A stretch of DNA of 64,000 nt from Endocalyx cinctus (Eukaryota; Ascomycota; Sordariomycetes; Amphisphaeriales; Apiosporaceae): contig BCKC01000002.1 in assembly GCA_001600455.1 (NCBI GenBank), forward strand, positions 5,848,961 to 5,912,960, read 5' to 3'. Position numbers and translations under genes: made by a program. The notes beneath the pieces are model-generated. The model was not told the DNA's origin. It searched no databases and saw only the letters and a list, made by a program, of their open reading frames with translations. Positions 36,486 to 47,071 of this stretch are shown here, in pieces (position 1 is the first letter of the stretch; every line of letters starts with the position of its first letter).

Positions 36486-38397
36486 ATGTCTTTCGGTGGA
36501 CAGACGCCGACCATTATCGTCCTGAAAGAGGGTTAGTCAATATTCCCCTCCGAATCTCTCGCCTCTATAAACAATATCGAGGAAGACAATTCGTATGTCT
36601 GCTAACAAAACCGACCGATGATATAATGAAATATAGGCACCGATACCTCGCAGGGAAAAGGACAGATAATATCCAATATTAATGCTTGCCAGGCTGTCCA
36701 GGCTACAATCAAATCTACCTTAGGTCCTTATGGCGGAGATCTCCTGATGGTGGATGAAAATGGAAGGCAAACTATCACAAACGATGGCGCTACCGTGATG
36801 AAGGCGAGTACTTGCAAAATGTAACCAATATTGACAAAAGCCTAGTGCTAATTTCTATATACTATTAGTTACTTGATATTGTACACCCCGCTGCCCGTAT
36901 CCTCGTCGATATTGCCCGATCTCAAGATGCCGAAGTGGGTGACGGAACGACATCGGTAGTTGTCCTGGCCGGTGAGATCCTAAAAGAGATTCGTGAACAC
37001 GTTGAGCAAGGTGTCAGCTCGCAGATCATCATCAAGGGGTTACGCAGGGCTTCCACTATGGCTGTCAACAAGATTAAAGAGATCGCTGTCCGAACGGACG
37101 AGTCGAATCGTAGAGAGACCCTAGGAAAACTGGCTGGTACCGCGATGACGAGCAAGCTGATTAAGCGAAACACCGATTTCTTCACAAAGAGTGAGTTAAG
37201 ATATGAATGGTCTTGCCGCACCGTGGCATCGAATGACGGAACGCTAACGTTTTATCAGTGGTCGTTGATGCGGTCTTGTCGTTAGATCAAGATGACCTAA
37301 ATGAAAAACTTATTGGCGTTAAGAAAATACCGGGTGGCTCGCTTACCGACTCTCTCTTTATCAACGGCGTCGCTTTCAAGAAGACCTTCTCGTATGCTGG
37401 TTTCGAGCAACAGCCTAAATCTTTCACTAAACCTAAGATTCTCTGCCTGAACGTCGAGCTGGAATTAAAGGCCGAGAAAGACAACGCGGAAGTTCGGGTG
37501 GAACAAGTATCGGAATACCAGGCTATAGTCGATGCTGAATGGCAGATCATCTATAAGAAATTGGAGGCGGCATACAAGACAGGCGCAAAAGTGGTACTTT
37601 CTAAGCTACCCATCGGAGATTTGGCAACTCAGTATTTCGCCGACCGCGACGTTTTTTGCGCTGGCCGTGTCTCATCCGAAGATATGGAGCGAGTAGTTCA
37701 AGCCACCGGGGCTACGGTTCAGTCAACATGCTCCGATATCCAAGCACACCACCTCGGCGCCTGTGGTTCATTTGAGGAACGACAAATTGGTGGCGAGCGG
37801 TTTAACTTCTTCGAAGACTGCCCTGAGGCCAAGACCTGCACGCTCGTTCTAAGAGGTGGCGCCGAGCAGTTTATCGCTGAAGTCGAGCGGTCCCTACACG
37901 ACGCAATCATGATCGTCAAGCGCGCCATCAAGAACCATATGATTGTGGGTGGTGGCGGTGCTTGCGAGATGGAAGTGTCGGCTTATCTCCATCGATTTGC
38001 GGATAAGAACATTTCCAACAAGCAACAGGGGGTCATCAAGTCGTTTGCAAAAGCGCTGGAAGTTATTCCGCGTCAACTATGCGATAATGCCGGCTTCGAT
38101 GCGACTGATATTCTGAACCAGTTGCGGGTGGAGCACAGAAAAGGAAGGACCTGGGCCGGAGTCGACTTCACAAATGAAGGTGTTGCTGACATGATGGCAA
38201 GGTTTGTATGGGAACCAGCATTGGTTAAGATCAATGCCATACAAGCGGCGACTGAAGCTAGCTGTCTAATTCTGGGGGTGGATGAGACTATCCGTAACGA
38301 AGAAAGTCAGCAACCGCAAGCACCGGGCAAACCTTTACCGCCCGGAGCAGCCCAACGGGCGCTGAGAGGACGTGGAAGAGGTATGCCAAGACGGTGA
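36486..38397 (+). CDS. cct7: T-complex protein 1 subunit eta (CCT7)
   Basis: Four exons, 36486-36531, 36637-36803, 36869-37190 and 37259-38397, total 1674 bases and 557 residues, the normal length for this subunit. Group II chaperonin marks: [25 protein letters not shown], the ATP-site [13 protein letters not shown], and in the C-terminal half [14 protein letters not shown] with the nucleotide-binding glycines, then [15 protein letters not shown] and [18 protein letters not shown]. The C-terminus ends in the Arg/Gly tail [13 protein letters not shown]7 is one of eight subunits of the cytosolic TRiC/CCT folding ring that folds actin and tubulin. The second intron starts with GC, not GT (ATGAAG|GCGAGT ... 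ATTAG), forced by phase. Confidence 0.96.
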
Positions 38398-39447
38398 AAA
38401 GGCCAAGTTGGCTATCTTGGTGGCCGCTTGATAAGGATGGTATAAAACGTATGATACTCAAGAGGATAACATTGACAGATGTCAGACAAAAAAGAAAAGA
38501 CTAATATTCACATAGTAGAAGGTGGAAATGGACCTCAAACTGAGTTACTGATAATGTCATTCATGATATGTATATCTCCTCACTAGGTATATATATAAGT
38601 ACTTAAGTAGTCAAGCACGCCACATACAAATACCTATATGATGACGTATAGTAAGAAAAGTCACGTCCTTATGAACACTCATTTTTTCCAGATTTCGATA
38701 CAAATTGTTATTCTACAGGGGAACTCTACAGGAGAATATATCGAACGTTAGTTGTAGTTACATATTTAGTATAAACATATCATCAGTGGCAACTCCAGTG
38801 GTAACCTCGGTGGATCCAGTCTGCCGCTCACGAGCTGTGATCCATTACTATATAAAAAGGCTGACTCATCAAGAAGCCCCATCTCGTACTGCAGTATCCA
38901 ATATACCTAGCAGTTAGGCAGCTAGGTACATGAGAATAACTTTCCCCTCCTTTGCCCCTCCCATTACAACAAGTATAATTCATCATTTATCAACGAACAT
39001 TTCAGAATAGAGAACACAGCATACAGTATCAATTGTGAGTTAAGTTGCATCCAATCTATTCATTATATTTTATTATCGAATTTCTTTTTATTTTTTTTTT
39101 TTTGAATTTGAAGTATTTGGTTGCTTGAAGTGTGTATGTATATCCTCACTAGTATCAAGTTACCATCGTAACAAACTAGTGACATGGTAATGCACCACTG
39201 GTTGAGTTTAGTTGACATTGTATTTAATATATTTACTTAGTATCTTCTTCTTCTTCTTTTTTTTTTTAATCTCATCGTGCTAATGTCATATTGTATGTGA
39301 CGTTTGGAATTTATGTAAAAAATGATTAGTCTTTATCATTATTATTCATATTGCACGGTACTGTACTAAGCTAATACTCACCTCCATGTTTTTTTTTCGC
39401 TCTCTTTAGCGACGTAGTGGAGGACCAAGGTCTCATAATTGTCGAAG
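38398..39447. promoter_or_regulatory. cct7 3' flank and leader of the Spt10-like gene with probable 5' UTR intron
   Basis: Between two plus-strand genes. A likely 375-bp 5' UTR intron lies at 39035-39409: donor GTGAGT after CAATT, CTAATAC branch-like word near 39371, and acceptor TCTCTTTAG followed by the leader of the next gene. If so, transcription of the Spt10-like gene starts upstream of 39035. No other gene seen. Confidence 0.45.
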
Positions 39448-41439
39448 ATGCCCGCCATCATGGACGACCCGTCTAGCCCTACCATTTACCGAGTCTCGGG
39501 ATCAATGCCGTTTCCAGATCCAAGCAAACCGGAACTCCTTCAAGGTATCCATCCTCGCCAGGTGACACTCCGTGATCGCCAAACGATTGCCACTGTCGTC
39601 CCTTTCGTTTCTCGTGACCAAGTCCCTGTTTCTCTGCTCGCGTACCTCAGTGATCAGTTTGCCAAGGAAATCGAGCGCGGTGATACCTATCCCATGATAG
39701 ACCCTATGCCTTTTGAGAAATTTTCATCATACTGGCTTCAGAACTTCGCGGGTATCATGCTTCTGGGCCACATCAGCAGTCCCGATGAAGTAGTTGAAGG
39801 TAAAGACTGGTCTCGCGAGTGTCTCGGCAGTTTCTACATCAAACCCAATTATCCCGGACGCAGTAGTCATGTATGTAATGCAGGATTCCTTGTCACCGAC
39901 GCCGCCCGTAATCGCGGCGTTGGCCGACTCATGGGGGAGTCCTACCTTGACTGGGCCCCGCAACTAGGATATACATATTCCGTCTTCAACCTCGTCTACG
40001 AGACCAATGTCGCTTCCTGCAAGATCTGGGACGCTCTAGGTTTCAAGCGGATCGGAAGAGTCAAGGAATGTGGCAATTTAAAGTCCTACCCGGATCGGCT
40101 CATTGACGCCATCATATATGGACGAGACCTAAGCACGAGTGCCGACGAGAGCGGCGACTCGCTAATCGTGAGTGAAGAGCGTTTCGACAAGATCAAATTC
40201 TACCTCAAATATGGGCGCTACCCGGACGGATCTGACCGCGCCGAGAAAAGCAGGCTTCGAAGCGCGGCGACTCACTATAAGCTTGTCGACAACGATGTAC
40301 TCATGCTTAAGGGCAAGGAAGTCATCAGCGACCACGCCCGCCAATCGGCCATTACTAGAAAGTTTCACCAAGATGGAGGCCACGCCGGCATTAACAAGAC
40401 CACCGCTGTCATCGCTGAAAAGTACCATTGGAGTAGGATCAAGGAGACGGTGTCGGATGTAATTAGGTTATGTGAGCAATGCAAAGATATGAGCAAGAAT
40501 CTTCCCCCAAGCCAAAACCAGGGCCATCAGGATCTTGGTAATGCAATGCGACGATATAGCAACAGCAATACGATATCGAATCTTCCTTCTACTTCTACGT
40601 TAGCTAGAATATCACCTGTAGCGGCTGGTGGATCCGGAAACGTTGAAATAACTGGCAGGATCCTCGGCTTACAATCACCTATGCATCACCATCACGAAAT
40701 TCCATCGGCTCTCCTCGCTTCGGAGAATCCTTATGCTAACCCCAGTGACATAACCTCCCTACTCAATCCTCAAATACAATCACCTCCTAGTAGTGGTTTA
40801 CCGCGCTCTCACCAACCTCACTCTTTACGTCACGATCAATCGCACCACGACTCCATAGCAGCAACCACCTTGATATCTCTCCACAATGACGGTGATATGT
40901 ATCATCCGATAGAGCCAGAAATCATATCTTACACATCCGGTAACCACCACACACATCATCCTCACCAACACAATTTCCAGCAGTTTGATCAAAGAGACAC
41001 AGTTACCCTCCCCCACTCTATGACAAGTTCTCCTCAGGCATCCTTATCAGGGCCAAACGCCCATCACGACATCGTTTACAGCAGTCCGCATACAGGTCAT
41101 CACACCGCCACCATATCCGAACACGAGTATTCAACGCTGCATCCGCACACCACACTCGATAGTTCCATGCGGCACGCTCAAGGTCATTCAGCACATCACC
41201 ACAACCGGACCAACGACGAAGCCGAACAGGAATCTTTCCAAGCTCTTCTCCGCGCGGACTCGGACGAGGAAGATATCGGTAGGATAGGTGCTGATATCGC
41301 CGGCGATAGACACCATGGTCAACAGCACTCCCCGGTCAACTTAGAACAAATACCTGACATCGACGGTCCTAGCCATGGTCGTAGTGACCATGGTGATGAT
41401 CAAGAGGAAGATAGTATTTTCTACTCTTACAGCTCTTAG
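39448..41439 (+). CDS. Spt10-like GNAT acetyltransferase with integrase-type HHCC zinc finger
   Basis: Uninterrupted ORF of 663 residues from the ATG at 39448. An in-frame TTG three codons upstream is not used. A GNAT domain covers roughly residues 100-230, with the acetyl-CoA loop RNRGVGRLM, then ESYLDWAPQLGY and WDALGFKRIGRVKEC. It is followed near residues 300-350 by an HHCC module, FHQDGGHAGINKT then LCEQC, resembling the N-terminal zinc finger of retroviral integrases. This pairing is known from yeast Spt10, a histone-gene activator that binds histone UAS elements through that finger. The rest is Ser/His/Asn-rich and disordered with an acidic tail. A nuclear transcription role is inferred from the architecture. 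Orthology is likely but not proven. Confidence 0.85.
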   Translation: MPAIMDDPSSPTIYRVSGSMPFPDPSKPELLQGIHPRQVTLRDRQTIATVVPFVSRDQVPVSLLAYLSDQFAKEIERGDTYPMIDPMPFEKFSSYWLQNFAGIMLLGHISSPDEVVEGKDWSRECLGSFYIKPNYPGRSSHVCNAGFLVTDAARNRGVGRLMGESYLDWAPQLGYTYSVFNLVYETNVASCKIWDALGFKRIGRVKECGNLKSYPDRLIDAIIYGRDLSTSADESGDSLIVSEERFDKIKFYLKYGRYPDGSDRAEKSRLRSAATHYKLVDNDVLMLKGKEVISDHARQSAITRKFHQDGGHAGINKTTAVIAEKYHWSRIKETVSDVIRLCEQCKDMSKNLPPSQNQGHQDLGNAMRRYSNSNTISNLPSTSTLARISPVAAGGSGNVEITGRILGLQSPMHHHHEIPSALLASENPYANPSDITSLLNPQIQSPPSSGLPRSHQPHSLRHDQSHHDSIAATTLISLHNDGDMYHPIEPEIISYTSGNHHTHHPHQHNFQQFDQRDTVTLPHSMTSSPQASLSGPNAHHDIVYSSPHTGHHTATISEHEYSTLHPHTTLDSSMRHAQGHSAHHHNRTNDEAEQESFQALLRADSDEEDIGRIGADIAGDRHHGQQHSPVNLEQIPDIDGPSHGRSDHGDDQEEDSIFYSYSS

Positions 41440-42661
41440 GCATGAACTACTATAGTACATTCAACATTGAGGAATGACCTGACATAACCTCGACTTCAAA
41501 ACATAGCAACTATGATTGCATCCTGTATGACATCTAACGCGATAAAGTGACCTGAACACCAACGACTCATCAATAGGGCCGCTATATATCGCGCTACGAG
41601 ACATCTACCAATATCGCGTGACATGCATATTACGAGAACTTTTCAAGCACTTAGAGGAACCTTAAGCTCGCTGCATTTGATTTCCCTAACATATTGGATC
41701 AGGGCAGAATGTCTGTTTCAATTTCTAGTACCTACAGGCACACTGTGCTCTCGCGTGGCTGCTGTCGCTAGAGATATGTGTATAAATTTACCGTGCGATT
41801 CTCATCTTTCATCTTCATTCGAAATGGAAGCTGCGTAACCCCGGGCTTGGGTGACGCATGTCTCACAGCTAAACTTCGGCTCCCTTACCACCGGGAATTT
41901 TGCTGGATAACTTGATAGATCAAGGCCTCTTTTTTTTTTTTTTTTTTTTCCCGGAGACCCTAAGAACATCTCCTCCGTATCTGAAACTGGTGTAGGCTAA
42001 AAATGACGATTTTGGAGTGTTGACAGACACATACATGAGATTACGACAGGACAAGTCGCTGCGAAAACTGTAGCGATTATAGCATATTCTCAGTTGCTCT
42101 GGTTGTGAATGGTCTTTTGTCGGTATACATTATTTAGCTACATCTGATTATTCTTCTTTTATATATATATATTTATTGGGTGTCATATTTATACTGTTCA
42201 TTGATGCGAAATACCTTGGTATTTTTTTTTTTTTTTTTTTTTGGATTGGGTCTCATCAGCTTCCTGCTTCAATACGGATCTTCCATAGGTATAAATGGCT
42301 ATATGCGGGGTTGATCTAAAAAGGAGTCACTTTTCTTAACCCCTTTTTATGACACGGACAGATTCAAAGATCAAATCTCACTGAGCAAGACAGTGGTGCC
42401 ATAATCATGTATCTCGCATGTCACTTATTCAGTACATACGTATATATATGTATATTACTCAAAAAGTGCGATTGAACGATATATTTGATAATTAAACCAT
42501 TCCATTAATTATTGCAAGAATGCTATTGAGCCTCAATTCATTGCCAACCTGAGCTAACCTTGTAGGCATAGTATACAATAAGCTGCAATGGGATCGAGTG
42601 AGATTCAGTGGGTACATATGTACTTCCTGACACCCATAAACCAGCGCAATAACCTGACCGA
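41440..42661. other. Intergenic region, convergent 3' ends
   Basis: About 1.2 kb between the Spt10-like gene (plus) and the Dal5-type transporter (minus). It contains two T runs (about 41930-41949 and 42221-42241). No gene seen. Confidence 0.5.
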
Positions 42662-45013
42662 TCAATGGGCGAATTTGAAATCCAACCTCTTACTTCCCGT
42701 GATCGATGAATTTTCCACGTAGTCTCGCCTCTCTTCCTCTGTCAAAGCCTTCCATACGTTCTCACGCCGCTTGTTTTGCCATACGTAGTATAACTTGGTT
42801 CCGATAAAGCAGAGTATCCCGATAATGTTTACGATAATGAGAGCCGAGTTTCCTCGATGATACAGCGGTTTGTCGTCGTCCCGATAGATGAAGTTTGCCA
42901 CCACGTTGCCGCTCTGTACCGCCATCTATATTCAGCGTCAGCATTCTAATATTCTCCTCATGTATCTTACGCCCACACACACGACAAAAAAAAAAACGTA
43001 CATTATATAAAGCCGCGGATACGGTCCGCGTTCCAACGTTGTTGGAGTTTCTGGATGTCCAAGCCACGAGAATCGCATCTTGACTTGGCTATTAGCAAGA
43101 GCACATAAAATCCACCAAACATCTACAAGAGAAAACTGCCATGACGCGAATAATACGTACGACAATATGGGTATGATAACAAAGTGGTGACGAGAGCATA
43201 TGTGCCCCAAGCGTCGGTCACAAGTCCCGGCCAGTACCTGAGAGCAATTACACAAGGTAGCGTCCACACGCACTGGAGCATGGATACTAGAGACCGTTCG
43301 CCCACCCACTCCGACAGGCGAGTTAGCAAAATCAGAGCGAAGATGTGCGTCACTGCCTATTTATCTCGTAAGCCCTAGTTTTACTCACCCTTTGTCGTCC
43401 AAAGAAGTGGTGAAGTGGTTTAATAGATTTTCTTTTTCACTCACCGAAGGAATCGCCAACAAGTTGGTAGTGAAGGTATCAAACCCCGTATTTCTCAATA
43501 TCAAAGTTATGTAATAGCCTACCTGCTGTTGTGGAATATAGGCGAAGAATCCTATCAAGTATAAGGGCCATAGATTGTAGTCTTTCAAGGAATGCCATAA
43601 CCTCCTGGGGGTTATGGCCTCCCGATTGTGCATGTCACCCTTGGAAGGGTCGTCGCGCAAGACCCTATTCACGACAATGTGCACCTCATGATCTGTGAAC
43701 CATCCGTTTGGTCGGAACCACTATTAAATGGTTAGTGCTTATTTTTCTTTTCAACCATCACGTAACAAGACAAAGGAATGCCTCCACAGTGCCTCTCGAA
43801 ATAAATCAGGAAAAATATTGTCTCAAGGAGGACTGGAATCGATATAAAAAATAAAAAAAATAGCCGATTTCTGCATATAACTTACAGTTTTTGTCTGGAC
43901 CGCAGACGCGGGCATCATGAAGAACGAAGCAACACCGATCTGCGTATAAGTATATCAGTCACCTTCACCACCCAATCAAAGAGTCTAAAACATGGAGTCC
44001 AGTAGCTGTAAATGACTTACTGCAAGTGTAATCAACCCTTCTATCAAGAATAACCACCTCCAGCCAGCCCAGCCAGCCACCCCTCGCAGGCGAAATAGGG
44101 CAAAAGCAAAGAGCCCAGCAACAACACCTGTAACGGACAATGACGTCCAGAAGTAACTCAGGCGAATAGGCAGCTCTTTCGATGTGTAAAAATAGCTAAG
44201 CCACAACACGAGATCGGGAATGAAACCTCCCTTTATGATTTATGTTAGACGTCTTACCACGCACGACCAACATTAGATCTTCTTGCTTACCTCTAATACA
44301 CCTAACAAGGCCCTAGTCGCAAGAAAGCTGCCTCGCGAGGAAATGAAACACTGGAGCGAGGCAACTATCGACCAAAGGCAAATTTGGGCTGGAATCCACC
44401 TGTCGGGACCGATTTTCTTCGAGATGAGCTGAGATGGAAGCTCTGCTAACAAGAAGGAGACGAGAAAAACCACATTCCCATAATTATAATCGTTCGTGTT
44501 GAGGCCTAAATCTTCAAGGAACGTATCCGACACGACCTGTACTAGGTTGTTGCGGTCAACTTGAAGTCCAAAGAACATAACGCACTACTTATGGAGAAGC
44601 CACACCATGCCGAATGGCACAGATATTATATTAGCATTTCTTATGTCGAGGTACTCAGTTATTGGCATCAAAGACGGGGTTAATTAGGTAAACCGTACAG
44701 CCCAGAGACAGACATGCCAGTCCAAGCGACGAACGATCCTCTTCTCCTCCTCTGGCGTCCAAGTATAGGAGGGGTCGAAGACATGCCTGCACTCATACCG
44801 ACTCTCCTCGTAGACTTTCCTCCAGCGGGCCGCAACGTGAGGCTTCTCGAATGGATTGTTATGGATGTTCAGATCATCCTCGGATGTTGACAATGCCGTG
44901 TCATACGTCGCATCGACCGTCTTTATGTCATCTGCCTCGAGCGCATCGTTCGGAGATGCGTTAGCTAGAACGGGAATGGACGTCTCGATTCGTGGAACCG
45001 CCATCGTGATCAT
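42662..45013 (-). CDS. MFS transporter of the allantoate permease (Dal5) family
   Basis: Eight exons on the minus strand: 45013-44699, 44584-44291, 44230-44021, 43939-43886, 43720-43445, 43356-43161, 43078-43002, 42925-42662. They total 1686 bases, 561 residues. Dal5/anion:cation symporter marks appear in order: [22 protein letters not shown] spread over the first junction, [73 protein letters not shown], and LLSYPYCHAILVAW then [20 protein letters not shown]. The family takes up allantoate, ureidosuccinate, nicotinate, vitamins and similar anions. The substrate here is unknown. The Tna1/Dal5-type N-terminal cytosolic extension is about 100 residues. Two ATGs exist (45013 and 45004). I use the first. 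Confidence 0.93.
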
Positions 45014-45933
45014 CCAGATTTATTTGGGCTGTTCTTAGGTTTCTACCTAAAGTATGCGAGCTCGTAGGACAAATGTACATGTATATATATTCAAAACCGC
45101 ATTGTATTTCAGATATACTATCAGACTTGCATACGACGTTTATACAATGAACCTGATAGCTTATACTTTAAACGATCATTCTCACGTCCTATAATCTTGA
45201 TCATATATGACGTGATGCGGAGTCATTCGTGAAGGTGGACGCACCCCCCTCTTAGCAACAATATTGTGCAATGGCGTGATATACGCAAAACCAAGGGCAC
45301 AATGGCGTGAACTTGGAGATTACAATTTCTTCCTTCTCATTGCACAGTATCATACATACTAGACTATAATACGGGCTGATTCTCGAATTAAAAAGTACTG
45401 TCAACTCTAATAAAGGCTTTCGTCGTCAGTGATAAGATTAAGCCCTGCCTATCAAGGTGCACCGTGGCCTAGATAATTACACATATCGATCAGGATATAA
45501 CCTCGGGGTATAACATGACCCCCACGAAAATAATAATCTAGAACTAATATACCATTAAATCAAGTTAGGAATGCAGATTAGAGAAAAGCCACCGCCCCCT
45601 TTTGTAATGAGGTGATCGAATGCTCATACTACGAAATAGAAAATGTGCGCAATCGTCAAGTAGTGTAATACAATCCGAGACTTTTTTTTTTTCTTTTCTA
45701 GCCTTTTGAGCCACCGTCGATTGAGTACTTTTTGGTACTGTACCTTCTCGGTGTGTTGTGAAGTATGCCCGATTATGAGAAAATATTACACAGTTGTTGA
45801 TTGAATCGAGTGGATTAATCGATCCCGCCTAATGGCAATTCTAATGCGATATGATATATTGAATACCTAATCTACCGTTACAGAGAATATTTAGTCCTAA
45901 TTCAATATGAAAATGCTCTAATTTATAAAATAA
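45014..45933. other. Intergenic region upstream of the Dal5-type transporter
   Basis: AT-rich, no open frame of interest. The proximal 200 bp should contain the transporter promoter. No GATA cluster or other regulator site stands out enough to call. Confidence 0.45.
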
Positions 45934-46027
45934 TGAGGATCCTAGAAGTTGGAAGATAATTACTTCTAGGTGAGCTCAACTGCCTAAAGAAACAAGGCCG
46001 CCTATGTAATATTTTAATAGGTATACA
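45934..46027 (-). mobile_element. Solo-LTR-like element, copy D (truncated)
   Basis: Begins TGAGGATCCTAGAAG like the reverse-orientation copies, but the match stops after about 94 bp at ATAGGTATAC. The remaining half is absent. It abuts the coding-like relic at 46014-46440, whose reading ends within the element. Confidence 0.55.
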
Positions 46028-46440
46028 AATCGATGGTATCTAACTCGGCGTACCTGTTACCGATTAAGCCAAATGCGCCCAAGCTTACCAGCCGGTTACG
46101 GCGGACATGAACGATGGCGTTGAGTGAGTGAATTGCTAGCTCGTGCGCGTAGCTAACGACGTGAACGACCCGCGGACTAAACTCCTCGATATCCCTCCGG
46201 CCTTTAACTGCCACCAGTTCCGTAAAACCAACCATAAACTACCGTAACCCAGTGGTACAAACGTAAACTCAAATTTTTCGATCCGAGCACCTATTTTATC
46301 CATCAGGACGCGTGGCAGAACGGTAATCGACTCACTGGACTATCGCGTCGAGCTTCCCCGACGGCGCGATGGTCGGCGTGGAGACGGAATCAGAATTAGA
46401 GATAAGTAGTGGAATGAGAGCTCAGAGACGTGAACGCAGA
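46014..46440 (-). pseudogene. Unidentified gene fragment ending in a repeat element
   Basis: A minus-strand frame from an ATG at 46235 reads MVGFTELVAVKGRRDIEEFS and HELAIHSLNAIVHVRRNRLV then FGLIGNRYAEL, and closes inside repeat copy D. Upstream, about 46390-46343 reads STPTIAPSGKLDAIV followed by a GTGAGT donor-like site, so an upstream exon is possible, although I could not find a clean acceptor. No family recognised. The truncation at the repeat suggests an interrupted gene. Confidence 0.35.
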
Positions 46441-47071
46441 GACCTTTTCATCCTAAGCTGGGAGGAACCCAAGTCATTGCAGATATCGCTATTACCCAGG
46501 CTCTAGCAGGCCAGATTACAGGCGTTGTCGGCTCGGAAACACATACTTTTCATTATTTCAATGAGAGTAGGTACAGCCCCAAGTCGCTAGCTTGCTGTGC
46601 TGATGGAACTTGTTAAAAGAGTATTGCTATTTGTGCCTTGATATTAATTAACGAAACCCACGAAGTGGTCATCCAAGCCGCTCCTAGGGGACAAAATCGC
46701 CACACCGAATTCTGAAGGAGAATCAGACCTCTGGGAAGCACCATTTCGAAAAATCCTGCAGTTTTATCTACGCAGAAAGTCGTATACATAGTCCAAAATA
46801 TTTTATGTTCTCCCTCGGGCTGACATGAACTATTCATTTCGGGTTCATAGTGAAGAGATGTATCCATTATGTTTTCCCCGAGCTGTAATGTTCTATGTTG
46901 TTCACCTATACTTTTTTCGTACTATGTAGGTGGCGTATAGTGGTAACTTATCAATTAGTGCATAAACCCTCAATACCACCATCATTTTACATAGTTTGAT
47001 GTCGCTCTGAGACAGCTTCTCATCTATCTACTACTTACATACAGAAAATACATCCCTCTTTTGTTTCTTTT
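46441..47071. other. Intergenic region, 3' flank of the NAD synthetase gene
   Basis: No supported feature. A short minus-strand frame at 46867-46613 has no domain marks. Confidence 0.45.

Noticed and set aside
46305..46400. Possible tRNA around GCGTGGCAGAACGGTAATCG
   Set aside because: There is a D-arm-like start, but no T-arm with GGTTC and no paired acceptor stem. It overlaps a coding-like relic.
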